A program made the position numbers and the translations under genes. Below are positions 17,110-26,164 of a stretch of DNA of 64,000 nucleotides, in pieces; the first letter of the stretch is position 1, and each line of letters begins with the position of its first letter. This DNA comes from an uncultured Bacilli bacterium. GTDB taxonomy: Bacteria > Bacillota_I > Bacilli_A > RF39 > UBA660. The DNA lies in assembly GCA_934162425.1 (NCBI GenBank), contig CAKPIS010000007.1:1-64000 (forward strand). Direction: 5' to 3'. The notes under the pieces are model-generated. The model was not told the DNA's origin. It was given only the letters and a program-made list of their open reading frames with translations, and did not search any database.

Positions 17110-18065
17110 ATTTTTAATACCATACCTATCTTTATTAAATTAGGATTACTTCCTATTACATTTTTATTTAATTCATATAAATCTTTCCAATTCATATTAT
17201 ATTTTTTTGCTATCTTAATTAAAGTATCTCCTTTCTTTACAATATATGTAGAAGGTATAATCACTTCATCTTTTTTAGGAATTTTAATTATTTGACCTAC
17301 ATATATCTTATTTGCATCTTTAATGTTATTATAACTTACTAACGTTTTATAAGACATATTATATTTACTAGCTATCTTAATTAAAGTATCTCCTTTTTTT
17401 ACCACGTAATTAGTACTATTATTTTCTATCTTTTCATCTTGTCTATTATTACTACTAGTATTATCATTATTTTTTTTACCAATTATACTAGGATAATCTT
17501 TATATGAAATATTTAAATCAACATTTCCATTTATACCAGGCAGGCTTCCCTTTGATGAATATTGCCAAATACCAAAACTTTTATTATAAGTTGGTGATTT
17601 AGTCCACTGTGCAAGCCATTTATCATATCTATCTAACTTACTACTATTTAACTTTCCATTTAAATAATCTAAATTAGCATATATCATTACATAATAACCA
17701 GCACTTTCTATCATAGAACATATAGTATCTGTAATATCTACTAGCATATTATTATTAACACTTTGTGTTCTATTAGATGACTCTATATCTATTACAACAG
17801 GATATGTAGGATTATATTTTTTTATTATATTAATAAACCCATTAGCTTCCTTTTTAGCATCTTCTATATTAGTAGCATAAGAAAAATGATATAGCCCATA
17901 AGGAACTCCAATAGATTCTAATCCTTTAATATTTCTTTTATACTTTCTATCTTCATAAAAAGAGCCATAACTAGTTCTTACCATTGCAAAGTCTATATTA
18001 CCTTTTAATTTATTAAAATCTATTTCTCCCTGATGATGAGATATATCAATACCTTTTTTCTCCAT
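17100..18065 (-). CDS. GH25 muramidase with two C-terminal LysM domains
   Basis: A lysozyme that cleaves the glycan strand of peptidoglycan. Residues 1-190 form a GH25 domain with KGIDISHHQGEIDF at the start (the Asp after GI is conserved), YGLYHFSYA, the catalytic stretch PVVIDIES, and WLAQWT and IWQYSS. Two LysM wall-binding domains follow a Ser/Asn linker, beginning at YVVKKGDTLIKIASKYNMS and TYIVKKGDTLIKIAKKYNMN. There is no signal peptide, so export would need another route such as lysis, a holin, or release inside the mother cell. Phage-endolysin ancestry is possible. It stands alone. Confidence 0.9.
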   Translation of the reverse strand: MEKKGIDISHHQGEIDFNKLKGNIDFAMVRTSYGSFYEDRKYKRNIKGLESIGVPYGLYHFSYATNIEDAKKEANGFINIIKKYNPTYPVVIDIESSNRTQSVNNNMLVDITDTICSMIESAGYYVMIYANLDYLNGKLNSSKLDRYDKWLAQWTKSPTYNKSFGIWQYSSKGSLPGINGNVDLNISYKDYPSIIGKKNNDNTSSNNRQDEKIENNSTNYVVKKGDTLIKIASKYNMSYKTLVSYNNIKDANKIYVGQIIKIPKKDEVIIPSTYIVKKGDTLIKIAKKYNMNWKDLYELNKNVIGSNPNLIKIGMVLKISG

Positions 18066-18265
18066 ATTTATTCCCCCTTCACTAATATTAAATTCAAAAG
18101 AATAAATATGAATTAATTACTTAGTCTTATCTTATTTAGTACATAATACATAACATGTGCTTTTTATATTTAATTTTCTTGCATTTATTTAGAAAATGAT
18201 TATATGCAAATTTTGTTCATATATATTATCGTTAGAAATTTTACTTTAGTATATTTTTTAGTATT

Positions 18266-18298
18266 AAAAAATGGTCAACGAAGAGATTCATCGACCAA
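18266..18298 (-). terminator. Terminator after the SleB-like gene
   Basis: On the minus strand TGGTCGATGAA pairs with TTCGTTGACCA (two G-T pairs) around a short loop and is followed by six T residues. Confidence 0.75.
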
Positions 18299-18316
18299 AA
18301 AATATTATATTTTTAA

Positions 18317-20827
18317 TTAGTAATAGCAGAAATACTCACCATCAATAATTTTATATACGCCACTTCCCTGTGCAAAACCGGCTTGAAATAAAACATTATT
18401 AGGTAATTGCGAACCATTCTCTAATAAATATTTAGCGTTATTAATTGCTCTTTGAGTTGGAGTATTATAATAAGTTCCTTCCCATGTAGGTGAATATTGT
18501 CCAGGCTCAAATACAACATCATATATTGTATCTGGGAAATGTTTAGATTTTACTCTGTTTAATACAACTGAGCCTACAGCTAACTGGCATTCATCACTTT
18601 CACCACCTGCTTCAGCACTTATTATATGTGAAAGTACATATAAATTTTCATCAGTATAATCTACTCTTGCACTTCCAGAGCTTGTGTTTTTCTTATTGTA
18701 CTTATAATTAATTATAGCTTGTGATAAATAATTGTTTCCAGCACCCTCATTATCACCATCGCAACTACTATAATTACTATATATTTTTAGCTTTCCACTA
18801 CGATCATAGTCAGAAACTTCTATACGTTCTAGACCAGTTACATTTACCTTACCCTTATTTAATGTGTAACAAGTCTCATCATCATATCTATATTCTTTTG
18901 CATTTAACTTTTTATATGTAAACCATCTATAATATAATGTATTATTAGTATTATTTGTTACTGTTGCTACTGGAAAATAATCAGTATTTTCTTTAGCTTG
19001 ATATATACCATCTTTACCTGGTTTATTATTTTTATCTTTTAATTCTATAACTACATTATTACTATTTGATGAACTAGCTTTATATATGTAGTTGACAATT
19101 CCATATCCTACGTTTGGAGATGTTGATGTTTTATCATTTTTACATGCATCATAACTAGCATACACAACAACTTTACCACTTCTTTCAGGTCCTCCACTAT
19201 GAACCTTTAATCCTGGTCTTCCTATAGAAAACTTTGTTTCTTTACGTGCTACGCAAGCATTCCCAGCTAAATTAGCACCATACCCTACCGGACCTTTTCC
19301 GTTTATTTGTCCAAAAGTAAACCATCTATAATATATAGTAGCACCACTCGGATTTTCTATTGTTGGACTTGTACTATAATTTTCGTATTTATTAACTATG
19401 AAATTACCATCGGAGTTTTTGCTTAAATTTAGTTTCTTACCATTTAATTTTGATGCATCAGCAAAAGTTACTGTAGGCTTAATAGCAAAAGTCATTTTTT
19501 TACTATATACAACATTACCATTATCACTTCTTAATTTACCAAATGATACTTTTGCTTCAACATAAGATATTTCAGATGTAATCTTTATATTATATGCTGC
19601 TGGATTTTCTTTATCTATTAATATATCATTTGATTGACTTTTTACTGCATCATTAGATGAGTAAGCAATATACTTAATGTAATAATTTTTAGTTTGGTAA
19701 TAGTCTTTTGTAAATCTAGCTTCTAATTTAGCATTGCCCTTAATAAATATTGTTTTATTATCAGTTACGCTAGTATGAACTAATTTTCCTTTATCATAAG
19801 TATTTTTCTCAATTATAATACTTCCATCTGTTCCAGAAGTATATATTCTATTAAATATACTGTCTTTTTTATTGCACTTTATTTTAATATCTTTTGCTGC
19901 TAAGCTTTCTGTTTTAGCATTATTATCTTTTAGACAAGAATCATTAGAAGTATAAACTTTTAACATTCCACTACGATTTTTTGCACTTGAAGTTGAACTT
20001 ATTTTCAAACCTCTTACTAACGTACTTTTAGTAATTGTATTACATTTATTATTAGATTCCCCATTATTAGTTACCTTTGAGGAACTAGGATTAACACCAT
20101 CAAATGTAAACCAACGGTAATATAATGTTTCATTGTTTCCATTTTCTATTATAGCGTGAATAGAATATGTAGATTCCGCATTTGATATTAATGTTCCAGT
20201 GCTATCTATTGTAAATCCACTATCTGAATTATATTTAATACCTACTTTAGAAGCATCAGCTGTTGTTATAAAGTTTGTAACGCTTTCAATAAATGGATAA
20301 TTAAAGTAGCCTTCTATACCAATAACAATGTCTGCCTTTATATATTTTACATCACTAGTTATTGTAAATTCATATTCAAAAGTTTCTTTTGTTATTTTAC
20401 TGCTTTGAACTTGACCTATTAAAGTATCATTTTGTCCATATGCCATAGCTCTAAAAATAAATTTATTTTTCCAAAATCCAGAATAAAATAACTTTGGAAA
20501 CATACCCCTTACTTTTATCTTTTTATTTTTATTTATAGAAACTAAGTCATCACCAATATTATCTGTTTTTATATAATTACCAGCTGTAAAACTTTCTTCT
20601 CCTATCTTAAGTTTACTATCTACTGAAGCTATTTCAATTATTGGTGTATTAATTCTTACACGTTTTGAGGCTCCTTTTATTTTATTTAAGTTAAATGCAG
20701 AATTTAACATATAACTTGCTGAAAAAAGAAGACCAATTACTGTTATAGCTAATAGGCTATATATTATTCTTCTTGTTCTTATTGTTTTATTTGATGGTCT
20801 ACCAACTTTGTTTTTAAATAATCCCAT
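18317..20827 (-). CDS. Secreted repeat protein with a C-terminal SleB/CwlJ-like cell-wall hydrolase domain
   Basis: An 836-residue exported protein. Residues about 20-42 are a membrane segment or uncleaved signal after a basic N-terminus. The middle holds three copies of a domain I do not recognise, each starting with YYRWFTF or YYRWFTY and ending with a stretch like RSGKLKIYSNYSSC, with a second Cys between, about 90 residues per copy (near 230, 490 and 605). The last 110 residues match the SleB/CwlJ hydrolase family: VLSHIISAEAGGESDECQLA with the catalytic Glu, VGSVVLNRVKS, and a late FAQGSGVYKI. SleB-type enzymes degrade spore cortex or vegetative wall. Its long ectodomain is unlike the short germination lysins, so a vegetative or spore-surface role is open. 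Confidence 0.8.
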   Translation of the reverse strand: MGLFKNKVGRPSNKTIRTRRIIYSLLAITVIGLLFSASYMLNSAFNLNKIKGASKRVRINTPIIEIASVDSKLKIGEESFTAGNYIKTDNIGDDLVSINKNKKIKVRGMFPKLFYSGFWKNKFIFRAMAYGQNDTLIGQVQSSKITKETFEYEFTITSDVKYIKADIVIGIEGYFNYPFIESVTNFITTADASKVGIKYNSDSGFTIDSTGTLISNAESTYSIHAIIENGNNETLYYRWFTFDGVNPSSSKVTNNGESNNKCNTITKSTLVRGLKISSTSSAKNRSGMLKVYTSNDSCLKDNNAKTESLAAKDIKIKCNKKDSIFNRIYTSGTDGSIIIEKNTYDKGKLVHTSVTDNKTIFIKGNAKLEARFTKDYYQTKNYYIKYIAYSSNDAVKSQSNDILIDKENPAAYNIKITSEISYVEAKVSFGKLRSDNGNVVYSKKMTFAIKPTVTFADASKLNGKKLNLSKNSDGNFIVNKYENYSTSPTIENPSGATIYYRWFTFGQINGKGPVGYGANLAGNACVARKETKFSIGRPGLKVHSGGPERSGKVVVYASYDACKNDKTSTSPNVGYGIVNYIYKASSSNSNNVVIELKDKNNKPGKDGIYQAKENTDYFPVATVTNNTNNTLYYRWFTYKKLNAKEYRYDDETCYTLNKGKVNVTGLERIEVSDYDRSGKLKIYSNYSSCDGDNEGAGNNYLSQAIINYKYNKKNTSSGSARVDYTDENLYVLSHIISAEAGGESDECQLAVGSVVLNRVKSKHFPDTIYDVVFEPGQYSPTWEGTYYNTPTQRAINNAKYLLENGSQLPNNVLFQAGFAQGSGVYKIIDGEYFCYY

Positions 20828-20913
20828 TTTTATTACTCCCTCTACTTCTATTTTTACATAACTAGAATATCATACTTTTCGTCAAAAAACAACAATATAG
20901 GGTTATAGAAAGC

Positions 20914-20941
20914 AAAAAGTGACAGAATTTTCTATCACTTT
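20914..20941 (-). terminator. Terminator after the polysaccharide deacetylase gene
   Basis: On the minus strand AAGTGATAGAA pairs with TTCTGTCACTT (one G-T), followed by five T residues. Confidence 0.75.
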
Positions 20942-22370
20942 AGTTATTTACTTTTTGATGTACATCAGGACTATTCATTGTAAGAGGTGCAAACGTATAA
21001 CCATTAGATAAACCAAACTCAATTATTCTTTCTATTGCATCAACCGTATAAGGCTTTATGTCATGCATTAAAACAACGTTATTATGATCTGGCTTTATTT
21101 GACTAGTTACATTTAAAAATACTTTATTAGAATCTTTTGTCTCACCAGCATCACCTGATGATATAGTCCAATCAAAATATCTAAAACCTAATTCTTCCAC
21201 CTTTTTAGTTAATTCTGTCATTATTCCATTTTTATATTTTCTACTTATAGTATTAGAACTTCCGCCTGGAAATCTAATAATTTTAGAAGTAATTCCAGTA
21301 TATTCTTTTACTTTATTTTGAATATTAATTAAGTCATTCATATAGGCATCAATACTAGTATATATTAAAGCATAATTATGAGTATAACTATGAAGTGCAA
21401 CAGTATGTCCTTCACTAGCTTCTCTTTTAAGCAAATCATTAAATTTGTCACTATAACCAGTTACAAAGAATGTAGCTTTTACGTTATATTTACCTAATAT
21501 ATCAAGAAGTCTTGCAGTATAAGCTCCAGGACCATCATCAAATGTTAAATATATAACTTTATTTCCTAAATTTTCTGGATTATATGCATTTTTTGAAAAT
21601 ACTTTAACCGTTCTTTTAACAGATGATGTATTTCCAAATAAATCACTTACGCTATAAGTTAACTCATAAGTTCCTTCTTTAGATGTATCAACATTTCCTG
21701 TTACTTTAACTTTATCAGTTATAATACCATCACAATTATCATTAGCTACAAAGCCAGGTTCTTCATATTTAGAACCTGCACCAATATAAATAGTATTAGC
21801 CTTATTAAGTGTTATAACTGGCTTTTCATTATCTTTAGCAACTTCATCAAATTCCCTTGTTGTTGTATTACCAGATGAATCTGATACTTTATATGTTAAT
21901 TTATTGTTTTTAAAACTAGTTACTATCTTACTTGTTATATCACCATCATAATTATCACTTGCAGATAATGTTATTCCTTCTACTTTACCACTTAAACATA
22001 CATTCTTAAACTTGCCTTCAACTACTAGTTTAGGTTTAGTGCTATCTATTACATTTACTATTTCTTTTTTTACTAAATGTTTATTTTTATAATCTATTTT
22101 ATAGATAACTTTATATGCACCTTTCTTTTTTGTATCAACTACTCCTCTTACTTTATAACTTAGTTTTTTACAATGTAATTTATTACCATAACAAACCCTT
22201 AGTTTTTGATTTTTATACTTAGAAAACACTTCTATATTTCTTTCTTCTTTAAAATCTTTTACATGTATTTTTCTTGTTACAAAATTAACGAATAATAATG
22301 AAATTAATAAGATACTAGAAATTATTATTACTAAAATTAATCCTTTTTTATTTATTTTTTTACTATCCAT
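20940..22370 (-). CDS. Membrane-anchored polysaccharide deacetylase with Ig-like domains
   Basis: Removes acetyl groups from a wall polysaccharide, probably peptidoglycan or a spore or capsule polymer, outside the cell. The 476-residue protein has one N-terminal membrane segment (about 10-30), three small Ig-like domains of DUF5011/HYR type (repeated YKVIYK, LTYKVSDSSGN and LTYSVSDLFGN patterns), then a NodB deacetylase domain: LTFDDGPGAYT with the catalytic and metal Asp pair, LHSYTH as the metal His motif, RFPGGSS, DWTISSGD and VVLMHDIK. All five NodB motifs are present, so it should be active. It stands alone on the minus strand with its own terminator. Confidence 0.92.
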   Translation of the reverse strand: MDSKKINKKGLILVIIISSILLISLLFVNFVTRKIHVKDFKEERNIEVFSKYKNQKLRVCYGNKLHCKKLSYKVRGVVDTKKKGAYKVIYKIDYKNKHLVKKEIVNVIDSTKPKLVVEGKFKNVCLSGKVEGITLSASDNYDGDITSKIVTSFKNNKLTYKVSDSSGNTTTREFDEVAKDNEKPVITLNKANTIYIGAGSKYEEPGFVANDNCDGIITDKVKVTGNVDTSKEGTYELTYSVSDLFGNTSSVKRTVKVFSKNAYNPENLGNKVIYLTFDDGPGAYTARLLDILGKYNVKATFFVTGYSDKFNDLLKREASEGHTVALHSYTHNYALIYTSIDAYMNDLINIQNKVKEYTGITSKIIRFPGGSSNTISRKYKNGIMTELTKKVEELGFRYFDWTISSGDAGETKDSNKVFLNVTSQIKPDHNNVVLMHDIKPYTVDAIERIIEFGLSNGYTFAPLTMNSPDVHQKVNN

Positions 22371-22423
22371 AACTACTCCTACTATGATTATTATACCACT
22401 ATAAATAGTATCTATAAAGAAAT

Positions 22424-23680
22424 TTAATTACCTTTTTTTAAAATAAGACTAACAGCTTTCATAACAGCTAATTTACCATACTGATAAGTAATACTTCCTT
22501 GTTGATAAGCTATAAAAGGAGGTCTTACAGGTCCGTCACAAGAAAGTTCAATAGAAGAGCCTTGCGTAAAAGAACCCGATGCCATAACTACTTTATCAGA
22601 GTATCCTGGCATATTGTAAGGTACTGGTTTTGAAAAAGAATCTATAGGTGATGCACTTTGAATACCTACGCAATAATTAACTAAGTCTTTTTCATTTCCA
22701 AATATTATATTTTGAACAATATCTGCTCTTTTATCATTATATTTTGGTTCAACACTATATCCTAAACTTTCTAATACTTTACTTGTTAAAACAGCTGTTT
22801 TAAGAGCTGATGCAACTACACTTGGTGCATTAAAAATACCTTGTAATATAGCTTTATTTATTCCAAGAGAAGGACCAACTTCTCTTCCTTCACCTGGAAG
22901 TGTTAATCTTTCACCTGCTAAATTTACTAATCTTTTTTTACCAGCTATATAAGCTCCATTAGGAGCTATTCCTCCACCTAAATTCTTAATTAAAGAACCT
23001 ACTATAATATCTGCTCCAACTTCTAATGGAGTTTTATCTTCAACAAATTCACAATAACAATTATCTACCATTATTATTATATCTTTATCTATTTTTCTTA
23101 TTAATTTAATTACCTTTTCTACTTTTTCTATTACAACACTTTTTCTAGTAGAATAACCCTTACTTCTTTGAATTTCAATTAATTTAACTTTATTATTTTT
23201 AATAAATTCTTCTATTTTATCATAATCAAAATCATTATCTTTTAAATCAATTTCATGATATTTAATGTTAAATGCTTTAAGCGAACTTTCATTTTCCTTA
23301 ATACCTATAACTTCATGAAGGGTATCATATGGCGTTCCAGTTATACTAAGCATTATATCTTTTGGTCTTAAATAAGAAAATAAAGCAACACAAAGTGCAT
23401 GAGAACCTGATATAAACTGTGATCTAACTAAAGCAGACTCAGCTCCTAAAATACTTGCAAAAACATCTTCTATCTTATCACGACCTATATCATCATAACC
23501 ATACCCCGTTGTACTATTAAAATGAGCTTCTGATATCTTATTATCATTAAAAGCTTTAAGTACCTTTAAACTATTTATATCACACATATTATCTATTTCT
23601 TCAAACTGTTTTTTTATTTTACCTTCTTCATCCAATACTATCTTTCTAGCTTCATCACTTATTCCAAACAAATTATACAT
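22424..23680 (-). CDS. PLP-dependent methionine gamma-lyase family protein (YnbB type)
   Basis: Belongs to the PLP-dependent family called methionine gamma-lyase family or aluminium resistance protein (YnbB). The 418-residue protein shows FNSTTGYGYDDIGRD, the YnbB hallmark near residue 60, the cofactor-stacking SQFISGSHALCVALF, the acid MVDNCYCEFVE, and the lysine loop GSLIKNLGGGIAPNGAYIAG where Lys should bind PLP. The true substrate is uncertain; a C-S lyase activity on methionine or a related compound is the annotation by family. It heads a likely operon with ybaK and an SDR gene, in which the gaps are short. Confidence 0.9.
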   Translation of the reverse strand: MYNLFGISDEARKIVLDEEGKIKKQFEEIDNMCDINSLKVLKAFNDNKISEAHFNSTTGYGYDDIGRDKIEDVFASILGAESALVRSQFISGSHALCVALFSYLRPKDIMLSITGTPYDTLHEVIGIKENESSLKAFNIKYHEIDLKDNDFDYDKIEEFIKNNKVKLIEIQRSKGYSTRKSVVIEKVEKVIKLIRKIDKDIIIMVDNCYCEFVEDKTPLEVGADIIVGSLIKNLGGGIAPNGAYIAGKKRLVNLAGERLTLPGEGREVGPSLGINKAILQGIFNAPSVVASALKTAVLTSKVLESLGYSVEPKYNDKRADIVQNIIFGNEKDLVNYCVGIQSASPIDSFSKPVPYNMPGYSDKVVMASGSFTQGSSIELSCDGPVRPPFIAYQQGSITYQYGKLAVMKAVSLILKKGN

Positions 23681-23705
23681 AATAACTCCTTCTTAATTAT
23701 AATTT

Positions 23706-24173
23706 CTATATTATTTTACAAACATCAACCCATTTTTCATACTTAACTATTTTTTCTAATGTGTCTTTATCTAATTTTATGGCACTATTTGAAGAACCAC
23801 AAGCTGGATAAAAGTATTCTAAACTCTTAAGTGTTTCATCTAAATATATCTTAACATTATCATTTACTCCAAAAGGACATACTCCTCCAGCTTTATGACC
23901 GATTATTTCTTCAACCATATCATACGAAACCATTTTAGCCTTCTTATGAAACTCTTTCTTATATTTACTATTATCTATTTTAGCATCTCCTCTTACAACT
24001 ATTATTATAGGATTATCATCCACTAAAAAAGATAAAGTTTTAGCTATATCTTTTTCTAAACAACCTATAGCATGAGCTGCCTCTTTAACAGTTGCAGATG
24101 ATTCATCAAATTCCATTATTTTATCATCTAAATTATACTTCTTTAAATATTCTTTCGCTTTAATAATTGACAT
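23706..24173 (-). CDS. YbaK/EbsC-type aminoacyl-tRNA deacylase
   Basis: A 155-residue single-domain protein of the YbaK/ProX family, which hydrolyses misacylated tRNA (for YbaK, Cys-tRNA-Pro). Matching parts are EAAHAIGCLEKDIAKTL with the conserved Lys, IIIVVRGDAKID, HKAGGVCPFGV with the substrate-pocket GGVCPFG, and YPACGSSNSAIKL near the end. Length is normal. It lies between the SDR gene (upstream) and the YnbB-type gene with short gaps on both sides, so it is probably cotranscribed. Which tRNA it edits is not visible from sequence. Confidence 0.9.
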   Translation of the reverse strand: MSIIKAKEYLKKYNLDDKIMEFDESSATVKEAAHAIGCLEKDIAKTLSFLVDDNPIIIVVRGDAKIDNSKYKKEFHKKAKMVSYDMVEEIIGHKAGGVCPFGVNDNVKIYLDETLKSLEYFYPACGSSNSAIKLDKDTLEKIVKYEKWVDVCKII

Positions 24174-24188
24174 TATAACAAACTCCTT

Positions 24189-24929
24189 TTATAAATGATT
24201 ACATCCACCATCTACTCTTAATACTTCACCTGTTATATAACTAGCATCATCACTTGCTAAAAAATTTATAGCTTTAGCAATTTCTTCTGGTTTTGCAAAT
24301 CTTTTTAAGTATATTTTATCACATTCTTCTTTTATATAAGAAGAATCTAATTCTTTATTCATTTCAGTATCTACCCAACCAGGTGCTACAGCATTTACTC
24401 TTATATTTGGTGCATAATGCTTAGCTAAATTATGAGTAAGTGATACTAAACCAGCTTTAGATGCATCATAATCTAAACTATACTCATAATATGTATCTAG
24501 TGCATTTGTTGAAGATACATTTATAATACTTCCAAAGCCTTGTTTTAACATATAATTTCCAACTTCCCTTGAAAGAATAAAAGGACCAATCAAATTAACA
24601 TTTAATATCTTTTTAAAATTTTCTATTTTTTTATCATCAAAAGTTGTATCTATTGCAATTCCTGCATTATTTACCAAAACATCTATATTTCCATAATTAT
24701 CAATTATACTGTTTACCATGCCTTTTACACCATCTTCACTTGATACATTACATTTACATAGCATTACATCTACATCATAGTTTTCCACAATATAACTTTT
24801 TAAGTTTTTTGCACTTTCATCATCATTAACATAATTAATTACTATATTATATCCATGTTTTGCAAACTCTAATGAAGTTGCTTTACCTATTCCTCTTGAT
24901 CCACCTGTAATAAGTACTGTTTTTTTCAT
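24189..24929 (-). CDS. Short-chain dehydrogenase/reductase, FabG-like
   Basis: A classical SDR of 246 residues: the NAD(P)-binding GGSRGIGKA at residues 8-16, NNAG near 87, the catalytic Ser in INVSSTNA, the YxxxK motif YDASKAG and the later VNAVAPGWVDTEM. The ending FLASDDASYITGEVLRVDGG is FabG-like. A 3-oxoacyl-ACP reductase role is possible, but no other fatty-acid genes are nearby, so the substrate is open. The frame opens with GTG three codons earlier; I chose the ATG at 24929 because the AGGATG site would be too close to the GTG. It is the first gene of the SDR-ybaK-ynbB group. Confidence 0.9.
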   Translation of the reverse strand: MKKTVLITGGSRGIGKATSLEFAKHGYNIVINYVNDDESAKNLKSYIVENYDVDVMLCKCNVSSEDGVKGMVNSIIDNYGNIDVLVNNAGIAIDTTFDDKKIENFKKILNVNLIGPFILSREVGNYMLKQGFGSIINVSSTNALDTYYEYSLDYDASKAGLVSLTHNLAKHYAPNIRVNAVAPGWVDTEMNKELDSSYIKEECDKIYLKRFAKPEEIAKAINFLASDDASYITGEVLRVDGGCNHL

Positions 24930-25229
24930 ATATATCACATCCTAATCATTATTATTCTTTTTAAACTTTACTTTCCTCTATTATATTATCATTATTAAAA
25001 TTATATTGATAAGAATTATAACAAAAACTATCAATTATCAAGTATTTAATTATCTTATTGATATATAATACATTAGTTCCTTTCATATATAATATCACAA
25101 CAAACTATTGTTTACAATTGAATATCAAAATTTTTTATTAACAAAACGCTTTAAATTTATTAAATCTTATTTTAAAAAGAAAAAATAGATAAATTTTGAA
25201 ATAATCAATTTTTATCTATTTTTAAATGA
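24930..25229. other. 300-bp AT-rich intergenic region
   Basis: Lies between the SDR gene and the prealbumin-like gene. Apart from the terminator at 25181..25223 and the ribosome binding site of the SDR gene, I see no open frame, structured RNA or repeat. It probably carries the promoter of the SDR-ybaK-ynbB group on the minus strand. Confidence 0.5.
25181..25223 (-). terminator. Terminator of the spore-surface-like cluster
   Basis: On the minus strand AAAAATAGATAAA and TTTATCTATTTTT form a 13-pair AT-rich stem that runs into T residues, directly after the gene at 25230. Confidence 0.7.
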
Positions 25230-25775
25230 TTAACTATCTTGAAGTATTATTTGACCATCTTTAATTGGTATATTTGGAAAACTTGCATCTGTTAATGTAA
25301 AGTTTCTAACTGGTGCTATAGGATTTTCTATTTCTATTATTTGAGATTTTTCAGTCATTATAATTGATTTAACTGTATCATCAAATGTATGACCACCATC
25401 ACTTGATATTTGTTTATAATATATTGCAGGACTTCCTGATGGAGCAAATGGTACATTTTCAAATACAGCATTACCATCTTGATTAGTAGTAATTTCATTA
25501 CCAACTATTGTTCCAGTACTATCAGTTCTAATAAATTTTGCTCCAACTATTTGAACCCCTGTATCTGGATTTCCAGTGTCTGTTACATGAAGTGTTAAAA
25601 TTCCTTTAGCACTTATGGTAAAAGCATATGTATCTGTCCCATCTATAATTGTTACACTTTGAGGATTTAGTGTTGATGCATCATATCCATCAGCTAATGC
25701 AGTAGCATTATATGTTCCTGTAACAAGTTCAATACTTCCTTTACCATTTGTTATTGGTATTGTGTGTCTTGCCAT
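25230..25775 (-). CDS. Prealbumin-like (SpaA-type) domain protein
   Basis: A 181-residue protein with at least one Ig/prealbumin-like beta domain: LTLHVTDTGNPDTGVQIVGA, TTNQDGNAVFENVPFAP and IYYKQISSDGG resemble the SpaA-type fold of surface proteins. It has no signal peptide, LPxTG motif or transmembrane segment. Its start overlaps the end of the next upstream gene by 25 bases, so the two are translated together. Absence of a secretion signal fits a protein assembled onto the spore from the mother cell, as in exosporium proteins, but this is inference from the neighbouring collagen-like gene. Confidence 0.65.
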   Translation of the reverse strand: MARHTIPITNGKGSIELVTGTYNATALADGYDASTLNPQSVTIIDGTDTYAFTISAKGILTLHVTDTGNPDTGVQIVGAKFIRTDSTGTIVGNEITTNQDGNAVFENVPFAPSGSPAIYYKQISSDGGHTFDDTVKSIIMTEKSQIIEIENPIAPVRNFTLTDASFPNIPIKDGQIILQDS

Positions 25776-26110
25776 AATATCATCTTACCTCCTTCTATTT
25801 TTATATTTGGATTATATTTATCCATTAACATAACTGTAATAAGATGTTTTTTTTCTTTATTACCGCTAATATTTATGCAATAAACCTCATTCTTTTTTGC
25901 TATTAAAGGTATTCTTACTATTGATAAATTAGAATATATAATTAACTTATATACCATATTATCACATACTGGTATTTTTACCTTTCCAAAATTATCTGTT
26001 TTTCCATCAAAAACAATCTTATTACATTTATTTATTAGTTTAATTTTTAAATTACTAGGACTTATACTAAAATTACCGTAAAGCTTAATATAAATATAAT
26101 CTTTTTTCAT
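25751..26110 (-). CDS. Small beta-rich protein, possible transthyretin-like fold
   Basis: I do not recognise this 119-residue protein. The pattern of alternating hydrophobic residues with KTDNFGKVKIPV and NMVYKLIIYSN suggests a transthyretin- or prealbumin-like beta sandwich similar to that of the next gene, whose start it overlaps by 25 bases. There is no signal peptide. It lies between the beta-helix gene and the SpaA-like gene and is probably part of the same transcription unit and structure. Confidence 0.6.
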   Translation of the reverse strand: MKKDYIYIKLYGNFSISPSNLKIKLINKCNKIVFDGKTDNFGKVKIPVCDNMVYKLIIYSNLSIVRIPLIAKKNEVYCINISGNKEKKHLITVMLMDKYNPNIKIEGGKMILWQDTQYQ

Positions 26111-26164
26111 ATTTCACCTCATTACAATATATTTTTTGAATCATTTTACTTTCTTTAATAGGCA

